Of a DNA stretch of 64,000 nt, positions 47,232-55,840 are shown piece by piece (within the stretch, counting starts at the first letter, position 1; every line of letters begins with the position of its first letter). Where the stretch lies: NCBI RefSeq assembly GCF_014203695.1, contig NZ_JACHJO010000001.1:1-64000 (forward strand), in the 5' to 3' direction. Position numbers and translations under genes: made by a program. The DNA is from Nocardiopsis algeriensis. GTDB taxonomy: Bacteria > Actinomycetota > Actinomycetes > Streptosporangiales > Streptosporangiaceae. A model generated the notes under the pieces. It did not search any database. It saw only the letters and a list, made by a program, of their open reading frames with translations, and had not been told where the DNA came from.

Positions 47232-47954
47232 TCACGGACGGTTCGGGCCGGGGAACGGGCCCGCCGGATCGCGGGGGTCCCCGCCGCGGGAGCCCTGGGG
47301 CCCCGAAGCGGAACCGGGGTCGGAACCGGACTCCGGTGGCATCCCCGGGGAACGCCCTCCCCGCCACCTGCGCAGCATGCCCTCGGGCACCTCCTCCGCG
47401 GTGATCGCGTAGCAGATGTGGTCCCTCCAGTCGCCGTCGATGTGCAGCTGGCGCCTGCGCACGCCCTCGTCCCGGAAGCCCAGCTTGGTGACCACGCGCC
47501 GGCTGGCCCGGTTCTCCGGTCGGACGCTGGCCTCGATCCTGTGCAGGCCCGCCGCCGAGAAGGAGTGGTCGACGGCGAGGGCGACCGCGGTCGGGGTGAT
47601 CCCGCGGCCCGCGTAGGCACTGTCGATCCAGTAGCCGACCTGGGCGGACCTGGCCGATCCCCAGGTGATGGCGCCGACGGTGAGCTGCCCCACGAAACGG
47701 CCCTCGTAGAGGACCGACCACGGCATGGACAGGCCCTGGCGGGCCTCCCTGCGGATGGAGCGGATCATCGTGACGTAGGGAGCGATCCCGTTGGCGCGCA
47801 GAGGCATCTCAGGGTGGGTGGGCTCCCAGGGCCGGAGCCAGTCGGCGTTGCGGGCCCGGGTGTCACGCAGCGCGGCGGCGTCGCGGAGCCGCAGCGGACG
47901 GAGCACGACGGGCCCTTCCTGAAGGGTGACGGGCCACACCTGTCTGCGATTCAC
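47232..47954 (-). CDS. rimJ: GNAT acetyltransferase, RimJ-like
   Basis: 240 residues from GTG 47954 with AAGGGAC upstream. RimJ/RimL pattern: LRPLRLRDAAALRDTRARN, VGYWIDSAYAGRGITPTAV, IEASVRPENRASRRVVTKLG. About 40 C-terminal residues are a Gly/Pro-rich extension. The homologue in M. tuberculosis (Rv0995) sits at the same place between moeA1 and Rv0996. Substrate unknown. Confidence 0.87.
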   Translation of the reverse strand: MNRRQVWPVTLQEGPVVLRPLRLRDAAALRDTRARNADWLRPWEPTHPEMPLRANGIAPYVTMIRSIRREARQGLSMPWSVLYEGRFVGQLTVGAITWGSARSAQVGYWIDSAYAGRGITPTAVALAVDHSFSAAGLHRIEASVRPENRASRRVVTKLGFRDEGVRRRQLHIDGDWRDHICYAITAEEVPEGMLRRWRGGRSPGMPPESGSDPGSASGPQGSRGGDPRDPAGPFPGPNRP

Positions 47955-48165
47955 GAACGTCCCTTCGATACCGCGGGTCCCGGCCCGCCGGGACGGGCCG
48001 GTGACGGCTTCCAGTATTCCACTCCCCGCGCACGGCGTCGGGACTCCCTACAAGGAATCGGTTCATTCCTAAAGCAGGTATTTTTGCACCGAAAAGAGGA
48101 CCAAGGGTGGGTAAATCACGCCGATCGGAATGTCCGTCATGTGATTCTGGTCATTGGCCGACCCC

Positions 48166-48678
48166 TCATTCGGCGCGGGAGTGATCTCCGCCACGGAGCT
48201 GGGCCAGTGCGTGGAGCAGCACCGGCTCCAGGACGTCCATCCCGTCGCTCGCCCCGCCCCGCGAACCGGGGAGGTTGACCACGAGCATCCGGTGCCCGTC
48301 CCGCTCGGCGATCCCCGCCAGCCCCCGCGAGAGCATCGCGGTGGGCACACCCTTGTCCCGCCCCGCCGCACGCAGCGCCTCGGCGATCCCGGGGACCTCG
48401 CACACCAGCAGCGGACGCGTCACCTCCGGGGTCCGGTCGTGCGGGGCGATCCCGGTACCGCCGGTGGTGAGCACCGCGTCGGCGCGCTCCTCCAGCGCCC
48501 GTTCGAGGGCCTCGGCCACAGGAGGCCCGTCAGGAACGACCCAGGGGCCCACCACGGCACAGCCCAGGGCACGCAGCCGCTCGGCGACCACCGGCCCCGA
48601 GCGGTCGGTGTAGACGCCCTCCGAGGCCCGGTCCGAGGCCGTCACGACCACGGTCCTCGGAACCCTGTCCTCACTCAC
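48166..48678 (-). CDS. mogA: Molybdopterin adenylyltransferase MogA/MoaB family
   Basis: 170 residues from GTG 48678 (VSEDRVPRTVVVTASDRAS), with GGAGG just upstream. MoCF domain motifs: ADAVLTTGGTGIAPHDRTPE and VVNLPGSRGGASDG. Activates molybdopterin by adenylation before metal insertion. It overlaps moaC by 8 bases, so the two are coupled. Confidence 0.9.
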   Translation of the reverse strand: MSEDRVPRTVVVTASDRASEGVYTDRSGPVVAERLRALGCAVVGPWVVPDGPPVAEALERALEERADAVLTTGGTGIAPHDRTPEVTRPLLVCEVPGIAEALRAAGRDKGVPTAMLSRGLAGIAERDGHRMLVVNLPGSRGGASDGMDVLEPVLLHALAQLRGGDHSRAE

Positions 48679-49174
48679 CGCGCCTCCAGTGGCCCTTCTT
48701 GCCACCGGTCTTCTCCTCGACCCGGACGCGGGTGATCTCGGCCTCGGGGTCGACCGCCTTGACCATGTCGACCAGGCCGAGGGCGGCGGTCATGACGCAG
48801 GTGAGCGCCTCCATCTCGACGCCGGTGCGGTCGGCGGTGCGCACGGTGGCCCGGATGTCCACGCCCTCGTCCACGACCTCCAGCTCGACGTCCACGCCGT
48901 GCACCGCGATGGGGTGGCACAGGGGAACGAGGTCGGGGGTGCGCTTGGCCCCCTGGATCCCCGCGATGCGGGCGACGGCCAGGGCGTCGCCCTTGGGCAC
49001 CTCTCCCCCGCGCAGGGCGGCCACGGCCTCGGCGCCGAGCAGCACCCGGCCGGTCGCCGTGGCGGTACGCGTGCTCACCGCCTTCGCCGAGACGTCGACC
49101 ATGCGCGCCGCGCCGGACCCGTCCAGGTGGGTGAGGCCGGCGGGGTGCACGTCCCGCCGGGGGGTGTCGCTCAT
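48671..49174 (-). CDS. moaC: Cyclic pyranopterin monophosphate synthase MoaC
   Basis: 167 residues. Hallmarks ARMVDVSAKAVSTRTATA, IAGIQGAKRTPDLVPLCHP and TGVEMEALTCVMTAALGLVD; the conserved Lys in VDMVKAVDP is catalytic. Second step of molybdenum-cofactor synthesis, after MoaA. AAGGGCAG precedes the ATG. Confidence 0.95.
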   Translation of the reverse strand: MSDTPRRDVHPAGLTHLDGSGAARMVDVSAKAVSTRTATATGRVLLGAEAVAALRGGEVPKGDALAVARIAGIQGAKRTPDLVPLCHPIAVHGVDVELEVVDEGVDIRATVRTADRTGVEMEALTCVMTAALGLVDMVKAVDPEAEITRVRVEEKTGGKKGHWRRGE

Positions 49175-49266
49175 CTGCGCTGCCCTTCACGCTCGTCACT
49201 GCCGGGTGCGGCCGCACCCCACCACGACCGTACGGCACCCCGGGGACGCCCCGCTCCCGGTCCCGC

Positions 49267-50481
49267 TCAGGCCCTCCCGGGCAGCAGGAGGACCTCCACC
49301 GGGCTGCCCTCGGGAAGTTCCGCGACGTCCTCGGGGACCACCACCAGGCAGTCGGCGACGGCCAGCGCCGTCAGCTGGTGCGACTGCTGGCGGCCCAGCG
49401 GGGTGACGGCGGCGCCCCCGTCCCCCTCCCCGAGGACTCCGCGCAGGTAGGAGCGCCGGCCCCTGGGTGAGGAGACCGGAGCGGTGAGGAGGGCGCGGAC
49501 GCTCCGCAGCGGGTGGGGAGGCAGGCCGCGCAGCCGGTTCAGGGCCGGCCGGACCAGGACCTGGAAGGAGACGAACGCGCTCACCGGGTTGCCCGGAAGG
49601 GTGACGACGGGGACACCGCCGATCCTGCCCACACCCTGCGGCTTGCCCGGCTGCATGGCCACCTGCGCGAACTCGGCCGCGCCCTCGCGGGTCAGCAGCT
49701 CCTTGACCACGTCGCGGGCGCCCATGCTCACACCGCCGGTGGTGACGATCAGGTCGGCGCGCTCCAGCAGTCCCTCCAGCACCTCCAGGAGCCGGTCGGG
49801 GTCGTCGCCCACGAAACCGTGCCGGTGGACCTCGCAGCCGGCGTCACGGGCCGCGGCCGCGACCATGTAGCTGTTGGACTCCCAGATCTGTCCGGGACCG
49901 AGCGGCCGCCCCGGCTCCACCAGTTCCTCCCCCGTGGAGAGCACCACCACGCGGGGGCGGGGGTGGACGGGGACCGTGCGGCGGCCGACCGCGGCCAGGA
50001 CGCCCATCTCCCCCGCTCCGATGCGCACGCCCGGCCGGAGCACGACGGTGCCCGCCGCTACGTCGCCGCCCGCCCTGCGGATCGCGTTGCCCTTCTCGAC
50101 CGGGCGGCGGAACGCGGCCCTGCCGGTGCCCCCGTCGGTCCACTCGACGGGGACGACGGCGTCCGCCCCCTCCGGCAGGGGGGCGCCGGTCATGATGCGG
50201 GCGCACAGCCCGGGCCGGATCCCGGCCGGGGCCGTGGACCCCGCCGGGATGTCGTCGGCCACGGGGAGGACGACGGGGTCGTCGTCCGAAGCGGCGGCCA
50301 GGTCGGCGGCGCACACGGCGTAGCCGTCCATGGACGAGTTGTCGAAGCCGGGAAGGGACACGGGCGAGGCGACGGGTTCCGCGAGCACGGTGCCGTGCGC
50401 CTGGAGCAGGTCGAGCTCGACCTGCCGGGGATCCCCGACCACGGCCAGGATGTCGGCGATGTGCTGTTCGACGCTCTTCAC
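49267..50481 (-). CDS. glp: Gephyrin-like protein Glp / molybdopterin molybdotransferase MoeA
   Basis: 404 residues from GTG 50481 (GGAGGG seven bases upstream). MoeA four-domain architecture: VSLPGFDNSSMDGYAV, IMTGAPLPEGADAVVPVE, VVLSTGEELVEPGRPLG, DLIVTTGGVSMGARDVVKE and TLPGNPVSAFVSFQVLVRPA. In actinobacteria the copy in the galU-glp-rimJ-sepX order functions with GlpR/SepX in cell division. Here moaC and mogA follow directly, so a molybdenum-cofactor role is also plausible. The sequence alone does not decide. Confidence 0.9.
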   Translation of the reverse strand: MKSVEQHIADILAVVGDPRQVELDLLQAHGTVLAEPVASPVSLPGFDNSSMDGYAVCAADLAAASDDDPVVLPVADDIPAGSTAPAGIRPGLCARIMTGAPLPEGADAVVPVEWTDGGTGRAAFRRPVEKGNAIRRAGGDVAAGTVVLRPGVRIGAGEMGVLAAVGRRTVPVHPRPRVVVLSTGEELVEPGRPLGPGQIWESNSYMVAAAARDAGCEVHRHGFVGDDPDRLLEVLEGLLERADLIVTTGGVSMGARDVVKELLTREGAAEFAQVAMQPGKPQGVGRIGGVPVVTLPGNPVSAFVSFQVLVRPALNRLRGLPPHPLRSVRALLTAPVSSPRGRRSYLRGVLGEGDGGAAVTPLGRQQSHQLTALAVADCLVVVPEDVAELPEGSPVEVLLLPGRA

Positions 50482-50675
50482 GGGGTCCCTCCGGTCGTGG
50501 CTGGGCGGACCCGCCCCGCGCGGCCCCGGGAGGCGGTCCAGGCCCATTCTCACCGCGTCCGTCCCCGGCGGCGCACCGGACCTCCCCCTCCCGCAGGCCT
50601 GCCGGAGGCCCGGTGCTGCGATCGAAGGGGCCCGTCCCGTGCCGCCGGGGCAGGACCGCCCCGGGCCGGCGCTCC

Positions 50676-51599
50676 CTAGAGGGGCTCGTACCTGGCGACG
50701 AAGTCCTTCAGCCAGGGCAGCAGCTCCTCGGCCAGGTCCTGGCGGCGGCAGGCGAAGTCGACGACGGTGCGGATGTAGTCGGCCTTGTTGCCGGTGTCGT
50801 AGCGGTTGCCGCGGAACAGGACCCCGTGGACCGTGCCGCCCTCCTCGGGTCCCTTGCGGGCCAGTTCCAGCAGGGCGTCGGTGAGCTGGATCTCACCGCC
50901 CCGGCCGGGCGGGGTCTCGTGCAGCACCGGGAAGATCGCCGGGTCGCAGACGTAGCGGCCGATGACCGCCCAGCGGCTGGGCGCCTGTTCCGGGGAGGGC
51001 TTCTCGACCAGGTCGGTGACGGTGACGACGTCCTCCTCGTCGGTGGGCTCGATGGCCGCGCACCCGTAGAGGGAGACCTGCTCGGGCTCGACCTCCATGA
51101 GCGCGACGACACTGCCGCCGTGCCTCTCGCGCACCTCGATCATGCGGCACAGGAGGTCGGCGGACTCGATGAGGTCGTCGCCGAGCATGACGGCGAACGG
51201 GTTGTCACCGACGTGCGCCTCGGCGCACAGCACGGCGTGGCCGAGGCCGCGGGGCTCTCCCTGGCGCACGTAGTGGACCTGGGCCAGGTCGCTGGGCTCG
51301 AGCACCGCCCGCAGGCGGTCGTCGTCACCCTTGGCCTCCAGGGCCTCCTCAAGCTCGTAGGCACGGTCGAAATGGTCCTCGATGGAGCGCTTGTTGCGGC
51401 CCGTGATCAGCAGGACGTCACGCAGGTCGGCGGCGACGGCCTCCTCCACGACGTACTGGATCGCGGGTTTGTCCACGATCGGCAGCATTTCCTTGGGCGT
51501 GGCCTTGGTCGCGGGGAGGAAGCGGGTTCCGAGGCCGGCCGCGGGCACGACCGCCTTCGTGACGGCGGGGTGCGGACGCGTCTGGTCGGTGGCGTTCAT
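50676..51599 (-). CDS. galU: UTP-glucose-1-phosphate uridylyltransferase
   Basis: 307 residues. Makes UDP-glucose for envelope glycans and trehalose. Nucleotide-binding PAAGLGTRFLPATKATPKEM, then MLPIVDKPAIQYVVEEAV, the magnesium site MLGDDLIE and RWAVIGRYVCDPAIF. Divergent from the 5-FCL gene, as in M. tuberculosis (Rv0993/Rv0992c). Confidence 0.96.
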   Translation of the reverse strand: MNATDQTRPHPAVTKAVVPAAGLGTRFLPATKATPKEMLPIVDKPAIQYVVEEAVAADLRDVLLITGRNKRSIEDHFDRAYELEEALEAKGDDDRLRAVLEPSDLAQVHYVRQGEPRGLGHAVLCAEAHVGDNPFAVMLGDDLIESADLLCRMIEVRERHGGSVVALMEVEPEQVSLYGCAAIEPTDEEDVVTVTDLVEKPSPEQAPSRWAVIGRYVCDPAIFPVLHETPPGRGGEIQLTDALLELARKGPEEGGTVHGVLFRGNRYDTGNKADYIRTVVDFACRRQDLAEELLPWLKDFVARYEPL

Positions 51600-51751
51600 G
51601 TCGGCACTCTAGGACAGAGTCGTACAGGAGAAGCGGTTCCACACCCTCCCGCGCGTCGAGAAGTCCGACGGGCTTCCGCGGAAGGCCCGGCAGTGGACAC
51701 CGGGCGTTCACCGCTCCCGGAAGGGCCGTGCCCGGTGCCACACTGGGCCCC

Positions 51752-52366
51752 ATGGACACCGTGGAGGGCAAACGGGAACTGCGGGCACGAATCCTGGCCG
51801 CGCGGCGGGCCCGGGGGAGGCAGGAGAGGGAGCGGGTGGCCGCGGCGGTCCGCGACATCCTTCTGGAGCACCTGGCGGGGGCGGGGACGGTGGCCTGCTA
51901 CTACTCCGTCGGAGGCGAGCCGGGGACCCGGGAACTGGTGGAGGCACTGCGGGCGCGGGGCACGCGCGTCCTGCTGCCGGTGTTCCTGCCCGGCGGGGAC
52001 CTGGACTGGGTCGCCCACGAGGGCCCCGGAGGCCTGGCCCCGGCCGGGCACGGCCTGGTGGAGCCCGTCGGCCCCCGGCTGGGCACCGGCGCGGTGGCCG
52101 CCGCCGCGGCCGTGGTGTGCCCGGCGCTGGCGGTGGACCGCCGCGGGGTCCGCCTGGGGCGCGGCGCGGGCTGCTACGACCGCGCGCTCTCCCTGCGGGG
52201 GCCGGACACGGCCGCGGTGGCCGTGGTCCACGACGAGGAGTTCGTGGGGTCGCTCCCCGCGGAGCCGCACGACGTCCCGGTCGACGCGGTCGTCACCCCG
52301 GGCGGCGGACTGCACGTGCTCGGCGACGGGGAGCAGCCGCCTTTCCGCAGTTCACCCGGGGATTAA
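51752..52366 (+). CDS. 5-formyltetrahydrofolate cyclo-ligase
   Basis: 204 residues from ATG 51752 (KRELRARILAARRARG is the family start). GTG 51728, with GGAAGGG just upstream, would add eight residues. ATP-dependent conversion of 5-formyl-THF to methenyl-THF. Other motifs: VACYYSVGGEPGTREL, VVCPALAVDRRGVRLGRGAG and CYDRAL with the catalytic-loop Gly-rich turn. Confidence 0.92.
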   Translation: MDTVEGKRELRARILAARRARGRQERERVAAAVRDILLEHLAGAGTVACYYSVGGEPGTRELVEALRARGTRVLLPVFLPGGDLDWVAHEGPGGLAPAGHGLVEPVGPRLGTGAVAAAAAVVCPALAVDRRGVRLGRGAGCYDRALSLRGPDTAAVAVVHDEEFVGSLPAEPHDVPVDAVVTPGGGLHVLGDGEQPPFRSSPGD

Positions 52367-52485
52367 CCGGACTTTCCACAACGTTGTCGCCCTCGGACGC
52401 GCCCCTCCGGAGCCGACCGCCGCGCCACCGGCTCCCGCCGTCCGCGCGAGGCACCGTCACGGCCGTGCGGGCGAGCGCGTACTAT

Positions 52486-52512
52486 TTAGCAGTCAACGGG
52501 TGAGAGTGCCAG
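52486..52512 (+). promoter_or_regulatory. CIRCE-like HrcA operator upstream of the FmdB gene
   Basis: TTAGCAGTC, nine bases, GAGTGCCAG. The right arm is identical to that of the groES CIRCE at 6282-6290, and the left arm has one change (G for C at position 7). It overlaps the expected transcription start, with TACTAT (52480-52485) as a -10 box just upstream. Confidence 0.82.
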
Positions 52513-52529
52513 CAAGGAGGACCCGAACA

Positions 52530-52871
52530 GTGCCTACGTATCAGTACGCGTGCACCGAGTGCGGCGCCCAGTCGGAGGTCGTGCAGAGCTTCACCGACGA
52601 CGCGTTGACCGTCTGCTCCGAGTGCGACGGGCGCCTGCGCAAGGTCTACTCCGCCGTGGGCATCGTCTTCAAGGGCTCCGGCTTCTACCGCACCGACAGC
52701 GGCAAGACCTCCAGCAGCTCCTCGCTGCCCAGCGCCGGCACCTCTTCCCCCGAGAGCGGCACCGCCGCCTCCGGGACCAAGGCGTCCGACACCAAGGCGT
52801 CCGACACCAAGAGCGCGGACTCGGGCAGCACCGCCAAGACCGGGACCGCCCCCGCGGCGACCGGCAGCTGA
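52530..52871 (+). CDS. FmdB-type zinc-ribbon protein, Ruc (Rv0991c) homologue
   Basis: 113 residues from GTG 52530 (AAGGAGG upstream). N-terminal zinc ribbon with CTEC and CSEC knuckles (PTYQYACTECGAQ, TVCSECDGRLRKVYS), then VFKGSGFYRTDS and a disordered Ser/Thr/Lys tail with the unit ASDTK repeated. The M. tuberculosis homologue in the same gene order is a redox-regulated chaperone belonging to the HrcA regulon. The CIRCE-like site here supports the same control. Four cysteines are available for redox switching. Confidence 0.88.
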   Translation: MPTYQYACTECGAQSEVVQSFTDDALTVCSECDGRLRKVYSAVGIVFKGSGFYRTDSGKTSSSSSLPSAGTSSPESGTAASGTKASDTKASDTKSADSGSTAKTGTAPAATGS

Positions 52872-53002
52872 GCCGCCCCGCCGTTGACCGCTCCCCCGCT
52901 CCGCCGAGAACCCGGCAGCGCATCGCGCACAGGGGAGAAGCTTTCCGAAAAGGGCCTGTGGACAGACCGTCCCGGGCCCCTTTCGCGTCCTACCGTCGGA
53001 AC

Positions 53003-53653
53003 ATGCCCTCCCCCCGCCCGACCCTGCCCTACCGCCACCGCCGCGCGCTCACCCGGTTCCTGGACCGGCACCGCCGCACGGCCGCGGCCCTGCTGGCCGC
53101 CGCCGCGCTCGCCGCGGCCCTCCTGACCCTGCGTCCGCCGCCGGCGCCCGTCACCGTCGTGCTCACGGCCGCACACGACCTCGACGCCTCGGAACCGCTC
53201 ACCGCGCACGACCTCGCGCCCCTCTCCCTGCCCTCCTCCGCGGTACCGCACGGGGCCCTGCCGCCCGACACCGCGACGGCGGGGCGCTTCCTCAACGCGC
53301 CGGTGCGCCGGGGCGAGGTGATCACCGACGCCCGCCTCTCCGATCCGCCCGCCCTGGCCTACGGGGAGGACCTGGTCGCCGTACCGGTACCGGTCGCCGA
53401 CCCGGGCACCGTCGCCCTGCTCTCCCCCGGCAGCAGGGTCGACGTCCTCGCGGCGCACGGCGGGGACGAGTTCGCGCCCGTCCGGGCCGGACCGGCCGTG
53501 GAGGTGGTGCGCGACCGGCCCGTGCTCGCCCTGCCCGGCACCTCGGGCAGCGGGGACGAGGCCCTGGTCGTCATCGCCGCCACCCCCGACGAGGCCCGCG
53601 CCCTGGCCGGGCACGCGGCCTTCTCCCGGCTGTCCGTCGCCATCCGCGGTTGA
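53003..53653 (+). CDS. SAF domain protein (CpaB/RcpC-like)
   Basis: 216 residues. One membrane helix at residues 27-45 (AAALLAAAALAAALLTL), then a SAF domain (AAHDLDASEPLTAHDLAPLS, GRFLNAPVRRGEVIT) and a CpaB-like C-terminal part (VALLSPGSRVDVLAA). CpaB proteins assist Flp pilus assembly, but no pilus genes are near. The gene is conserved beside mscL in actinobacteria. Confidence 0.83.
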   Translation: MPSPRPTLPYRHRRALTRFLDRHRRTAAALLAAAALAAALLTLRPPPAPVTVVLTAAHDLDASEPLTAHDLAPLSLPSSAVPHGALPPDTATAGRFLNAPVRRGEVITDARLSDPPALAYGEDLVAVPVPVADPGTVALLSPGSRVDVLAAHGGDEFAPVRAGPAVEVVRDRPVLALPGTSGSGDEALVVIAATPDEARALAGHAAFSRLSVAIRG

Positions 53654-53764
53654 CCGGTACCCGGAGGTGGGAAAAGCTGGACCGGCACCCGCCGTCAGCA
53701 GCCGCGCGCTCCCTTCGTGCCGGTGCCCCCTGTACACACTCCGAGTCATCGAGGGCTGTCCCCC

Positions 53765-54184
53765 ATGGAAGGCTTCAAGAAGTTCCTGCTCCAGGGAAAC
53801 CTGGTGCAGCTGGCGGTAGCGGTCGTGATCGGCACGGTCTTCGCCAATCTGGTCACCTCGTTCACCGAGGGCTTCATCACCCCGCTCATCGGCATCTTCG
53901 GCGGGATCCCCACCTTCGGGGAGCTCTACTTCGAGATCAACGGCAGCCGGTTCATGTACGGCATGTTCATCGACGCCCTGGTCTCGTTCCTCATCACCGC
54001 CACGGTGCTGTACTTCGTGGTCGTGATGCCCATGAGCAAGCTCATGGAGCGCTTCGTCAAGGTGGAGGAGGCCACCACCCGCGAGTGCCCGCACTGCTTC
54101 TCGGAGATCAACAAGAAGGCCGTCCGCTGCCCCTGCTGCACCGGCGAGGTCGTCCCCGAGACCGCCCCCGAGGCCTCCGCCTGA
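53765..54184 (+). CDS. mscL: Large-conductance mechanosensitive channel MscL
   Basis: 139 residues from ATG 53765 (MEGFKKFLLQGNLVQLAVAV). Two membrane helices, with the pore helix AVAVVIGTVFANLVTSF. After TM2 comes a cytoplasmic helix, then a zinc-ribbon-like ending with CPHC and CPCC that Escherichia coli MscL lacks but actinobacterial channels often have. Releases osmolytes on hypo-osmotic shock. Confidence 0.95.
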   Translation: MEGFKKFLLQGNLVQLAVAVVIGTVFANLVTSFTEGFITPLIGIFGGIPTFGELYFEINGSRFMYGMFIDALVSFLITATVLYFVVVMPMSKLMERFVKVEEATTRECPHCFSEINKKAVRCPCCTGEVVPETAPEASA

Positions 54185-54197
54185 CCGGCGCCCCGGG

Positions 54198-54243
54198 GAA
54201 TGCGTGAAGGGGCGGACCGTGCGGTCCGCCCCTTCGCGCATTC
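54198..54243. terminator. Bidirectional terminator mscL / VanY
   Basis: Twenty-one-base arms with one wobble pair and a GTGC loop. Its right arm covers the last bases of the VanY-type gene, including part of its stop codon. Confidence 0.8.
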
Positions 54244-55336
54244 AGCCCGAGTACTCCCAGTGCCAGGGTTCGAACGGGCTGGACTTGGCCCATGCCGGGT
54301 GGTGCCACCCGTGTTCGGCACCGTTGGCCTCCATCCAGTTCCACCGCTCGGACCTGTAGTTCTGGATACCGCAGCCGAGGTCGATGGCCTGTCCCAGACC
54401 GTGGTTGCTGGTGCCGGGCACGGCCGCGAAGCCCGGTGCGGACTCGCCGTAGACGCGGTGCTGGTTGGGCAGGTCGCGGTAGGCGCTGGTGATGCAGATG
54501 TTCTCGCCGAACCGCTCGACGTACTTCATGTTCAGTTCGAGGAAGTCGACGGCGGCGTCGGCCCGCAGGAACTTGTCGTCGTAGAGCAGGCACAGGGCCT
54601 CGGACGGCAGCAGGCCGTTGGGGTAGCCCTGGGCGAGGGAGGCCTTGCTCGGGTCGCAGTTGGCGGCGGCCATGTAGGCGTCGGGGTCGATGCCGCGGTT
54701 CTCCAGCTCCGTGGTGAGCTCCTGCATGCTCGCCTCGGACAGCTCGCGCAGCCGCTCGACCTCGGCGGCCAGCTCGGCCTCCTCCAGCTGGGTGTCGGTC
54801 TGGAGCTCCTGCGCCTGGCTCGCCAGCTCGATCTGCTCCTCGCGTAGATCGGTGGCGTCCTGAATGAGCGCCTGGTTGTTCTCGGCGATCTTGGCGGCGT
54901 AGGACTGCACCTGCAGATCGTCCTCGAAGGACCCCAGAACGAGGGACAGCAGGCCCCCGTCGGGCTGCTGGTACAGGGTGTTGGCCAGCTGGGCGAGGGG
55001 CTCGCTCATCTCGTTGAGCTCCAGCTCCGTCTGCTGGAGTTCGTGGATGGTGTCGACGAGCTCCTCCTGGGCCTCCTCCAGCGCCTCCTCGCGCTCGGTG
55101 TAGGCCTCGGTGGCCTCCTCCAGCTCCTGCGAGGCCGCCTCCGCCTGCTCCCGGAGCTCGTCCAGGCTCGCCTCGGCCGGTGCGGCCGCCATCGGCAGGG
55201 GCGGAACCACGAGGAGCGCGGTGACGAGCAGGAGCGTCAGCGTCTGGGCCGCCCGCACACGCTGGGAGCAGGCGGACAGGAACCCGTTACCCGGCACGCG
55301 GAAGCCCGACCGCGCCGAATCAGAGGTGAACGGCAC
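54242..55336 (-). CDS. Exported VanY-type (M15) D-alanyl-D-alanine carboxypeptidase with coiled coil
   Basis: 364 residues from GTG 55336 (GGAGGG six bases upstream). Signal peptide to about residue 57 (LTLLLVTALLVVPPLPMAAA). A coiled coil of about 170 residues (RLRELSEASMQELTTELENR and preceding heptads) follows, then the M15 peptidase domain: CITSAYRDLPNQHRVYG, GTSNHGLGQAIDLGCG and EPWHWEYSG, which supply the zinc ligands and catalytic acid. The domain order, coiled coil then hydrolase, resembles division-associated peptidoglycan hydrolases of the RipA/PcsB kind with a different catalytic domain. Confidence 0.9.
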   Translation of the reverse strand: MPFTSDSARSGFRVPGNGFLSACSQRVRAAQTLTLLLVTALLVVPPLPMAAAPAEASLDELREQAEAASQELEEATEAYTEREEALEEAQEELVDTIHELQQTELELNEMSEPLAQLANTLYQQPDGGLLSLVLGSFEDDLQVQSYAAKIAENNQALIQDATDLREEQIELASQAQELQTDTQLEEAELAAEVERLRELSEASMQELTTELENRGIDPDAYMAAANCDPSKASLAQGYPNGLLPSEALCLLYDDKFLRADAAVDFLELNMKYVERFGENICITSAYRDLPNQHRVYGESAPGFAAVPGTSNHGLGQAIDLGCGIQNYRSERWNWMEANGAEHGWHHPAWAKSSPFEPWHWEYSG

Positions 55337-55756
55337 GAAAGACCCTCCGACTGCTAATCCTCGAACACCTATCCGCGACCGCAACGCAACGTACTACATG
55401 TCCACATGCGGCCACACGGAGCCGGTCGACCAGGGCAAGCGGCGCGGGAGCGGCATCGCGTCCCCATCCCCACCGCACATTTCGGCCACCGGCGTCATAC
55501 CTGGTCATTCCGGCGCGGGACGGATTCGGCCGCATCCGATCCCCGCCGTCAGCGTATTCGGATGACCCAAACCCCGCGTTCATTGTGAACAAGTCCACAT
55601 CGCCACCAGGACAACCAATCGTAGGCAAGCGTACTGCGCTTCGCAGGCAGCCTCTCCCGACGGAGCCCGCAGCCCGGGCAGCGACACCCCGTGAACGCGC
55701 AATGTGGGTTAGGCTTGGCCCGGTGGCGAGAGAATGCTTACCTCTTCCACAGCGAT
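55337..55756. other. Long leader/promoter region between VanY and tRNA-Arg
   Basis: No gene seen. It must carry the promoters of the peptidase gene and tRNA-Arg. Cell-wall hydrolase genes in actinobacteria often have c-di-AMP riboswitches here, but I could not recognise that consensus. Confidence 0.45.
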
Positions 55757-55829
55757 GGCTCCATAGCTCAGGGGATAGAGCACCGCTCTCCTAAAGCGGG
55801 TGTCGCAGGTTCGAATCCTGCTGGGGCCG
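55757..55829 (+). tRNA. tRNA-Arg (CCT anticodon)
   Basis: A 73-base cloverleaf: acceptor GGCTCCA/TGGGGCC, D-arm TAGCTCAGGGGATAGAGCA, anticodon stem CCGCT/AGCGG with loop CTCCTAA, T-arm GCAGGTTCGAATCCTGC, discriminator G. CCA is not encoded. Confidence 0.95.
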
Positions 55830-55840
55830 CCACCTCGACC

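Noticed and set aside
55337..55756. c-di-AMP (ydaO-type) riboswitch before the VanY-type peptidase
   Set aside because: Expected from biology of cell-wall hydrolases, but I could not find its conserved core in the minus-strand leader; a covariance search would settle it.
46126..55829. tRNA-Ala and tRNA-Arg as integration sites of mobile elements
   Set aside because: No integrase, no duplicated 3' tRNA end and no foreign-looking genes beside either tRNA.
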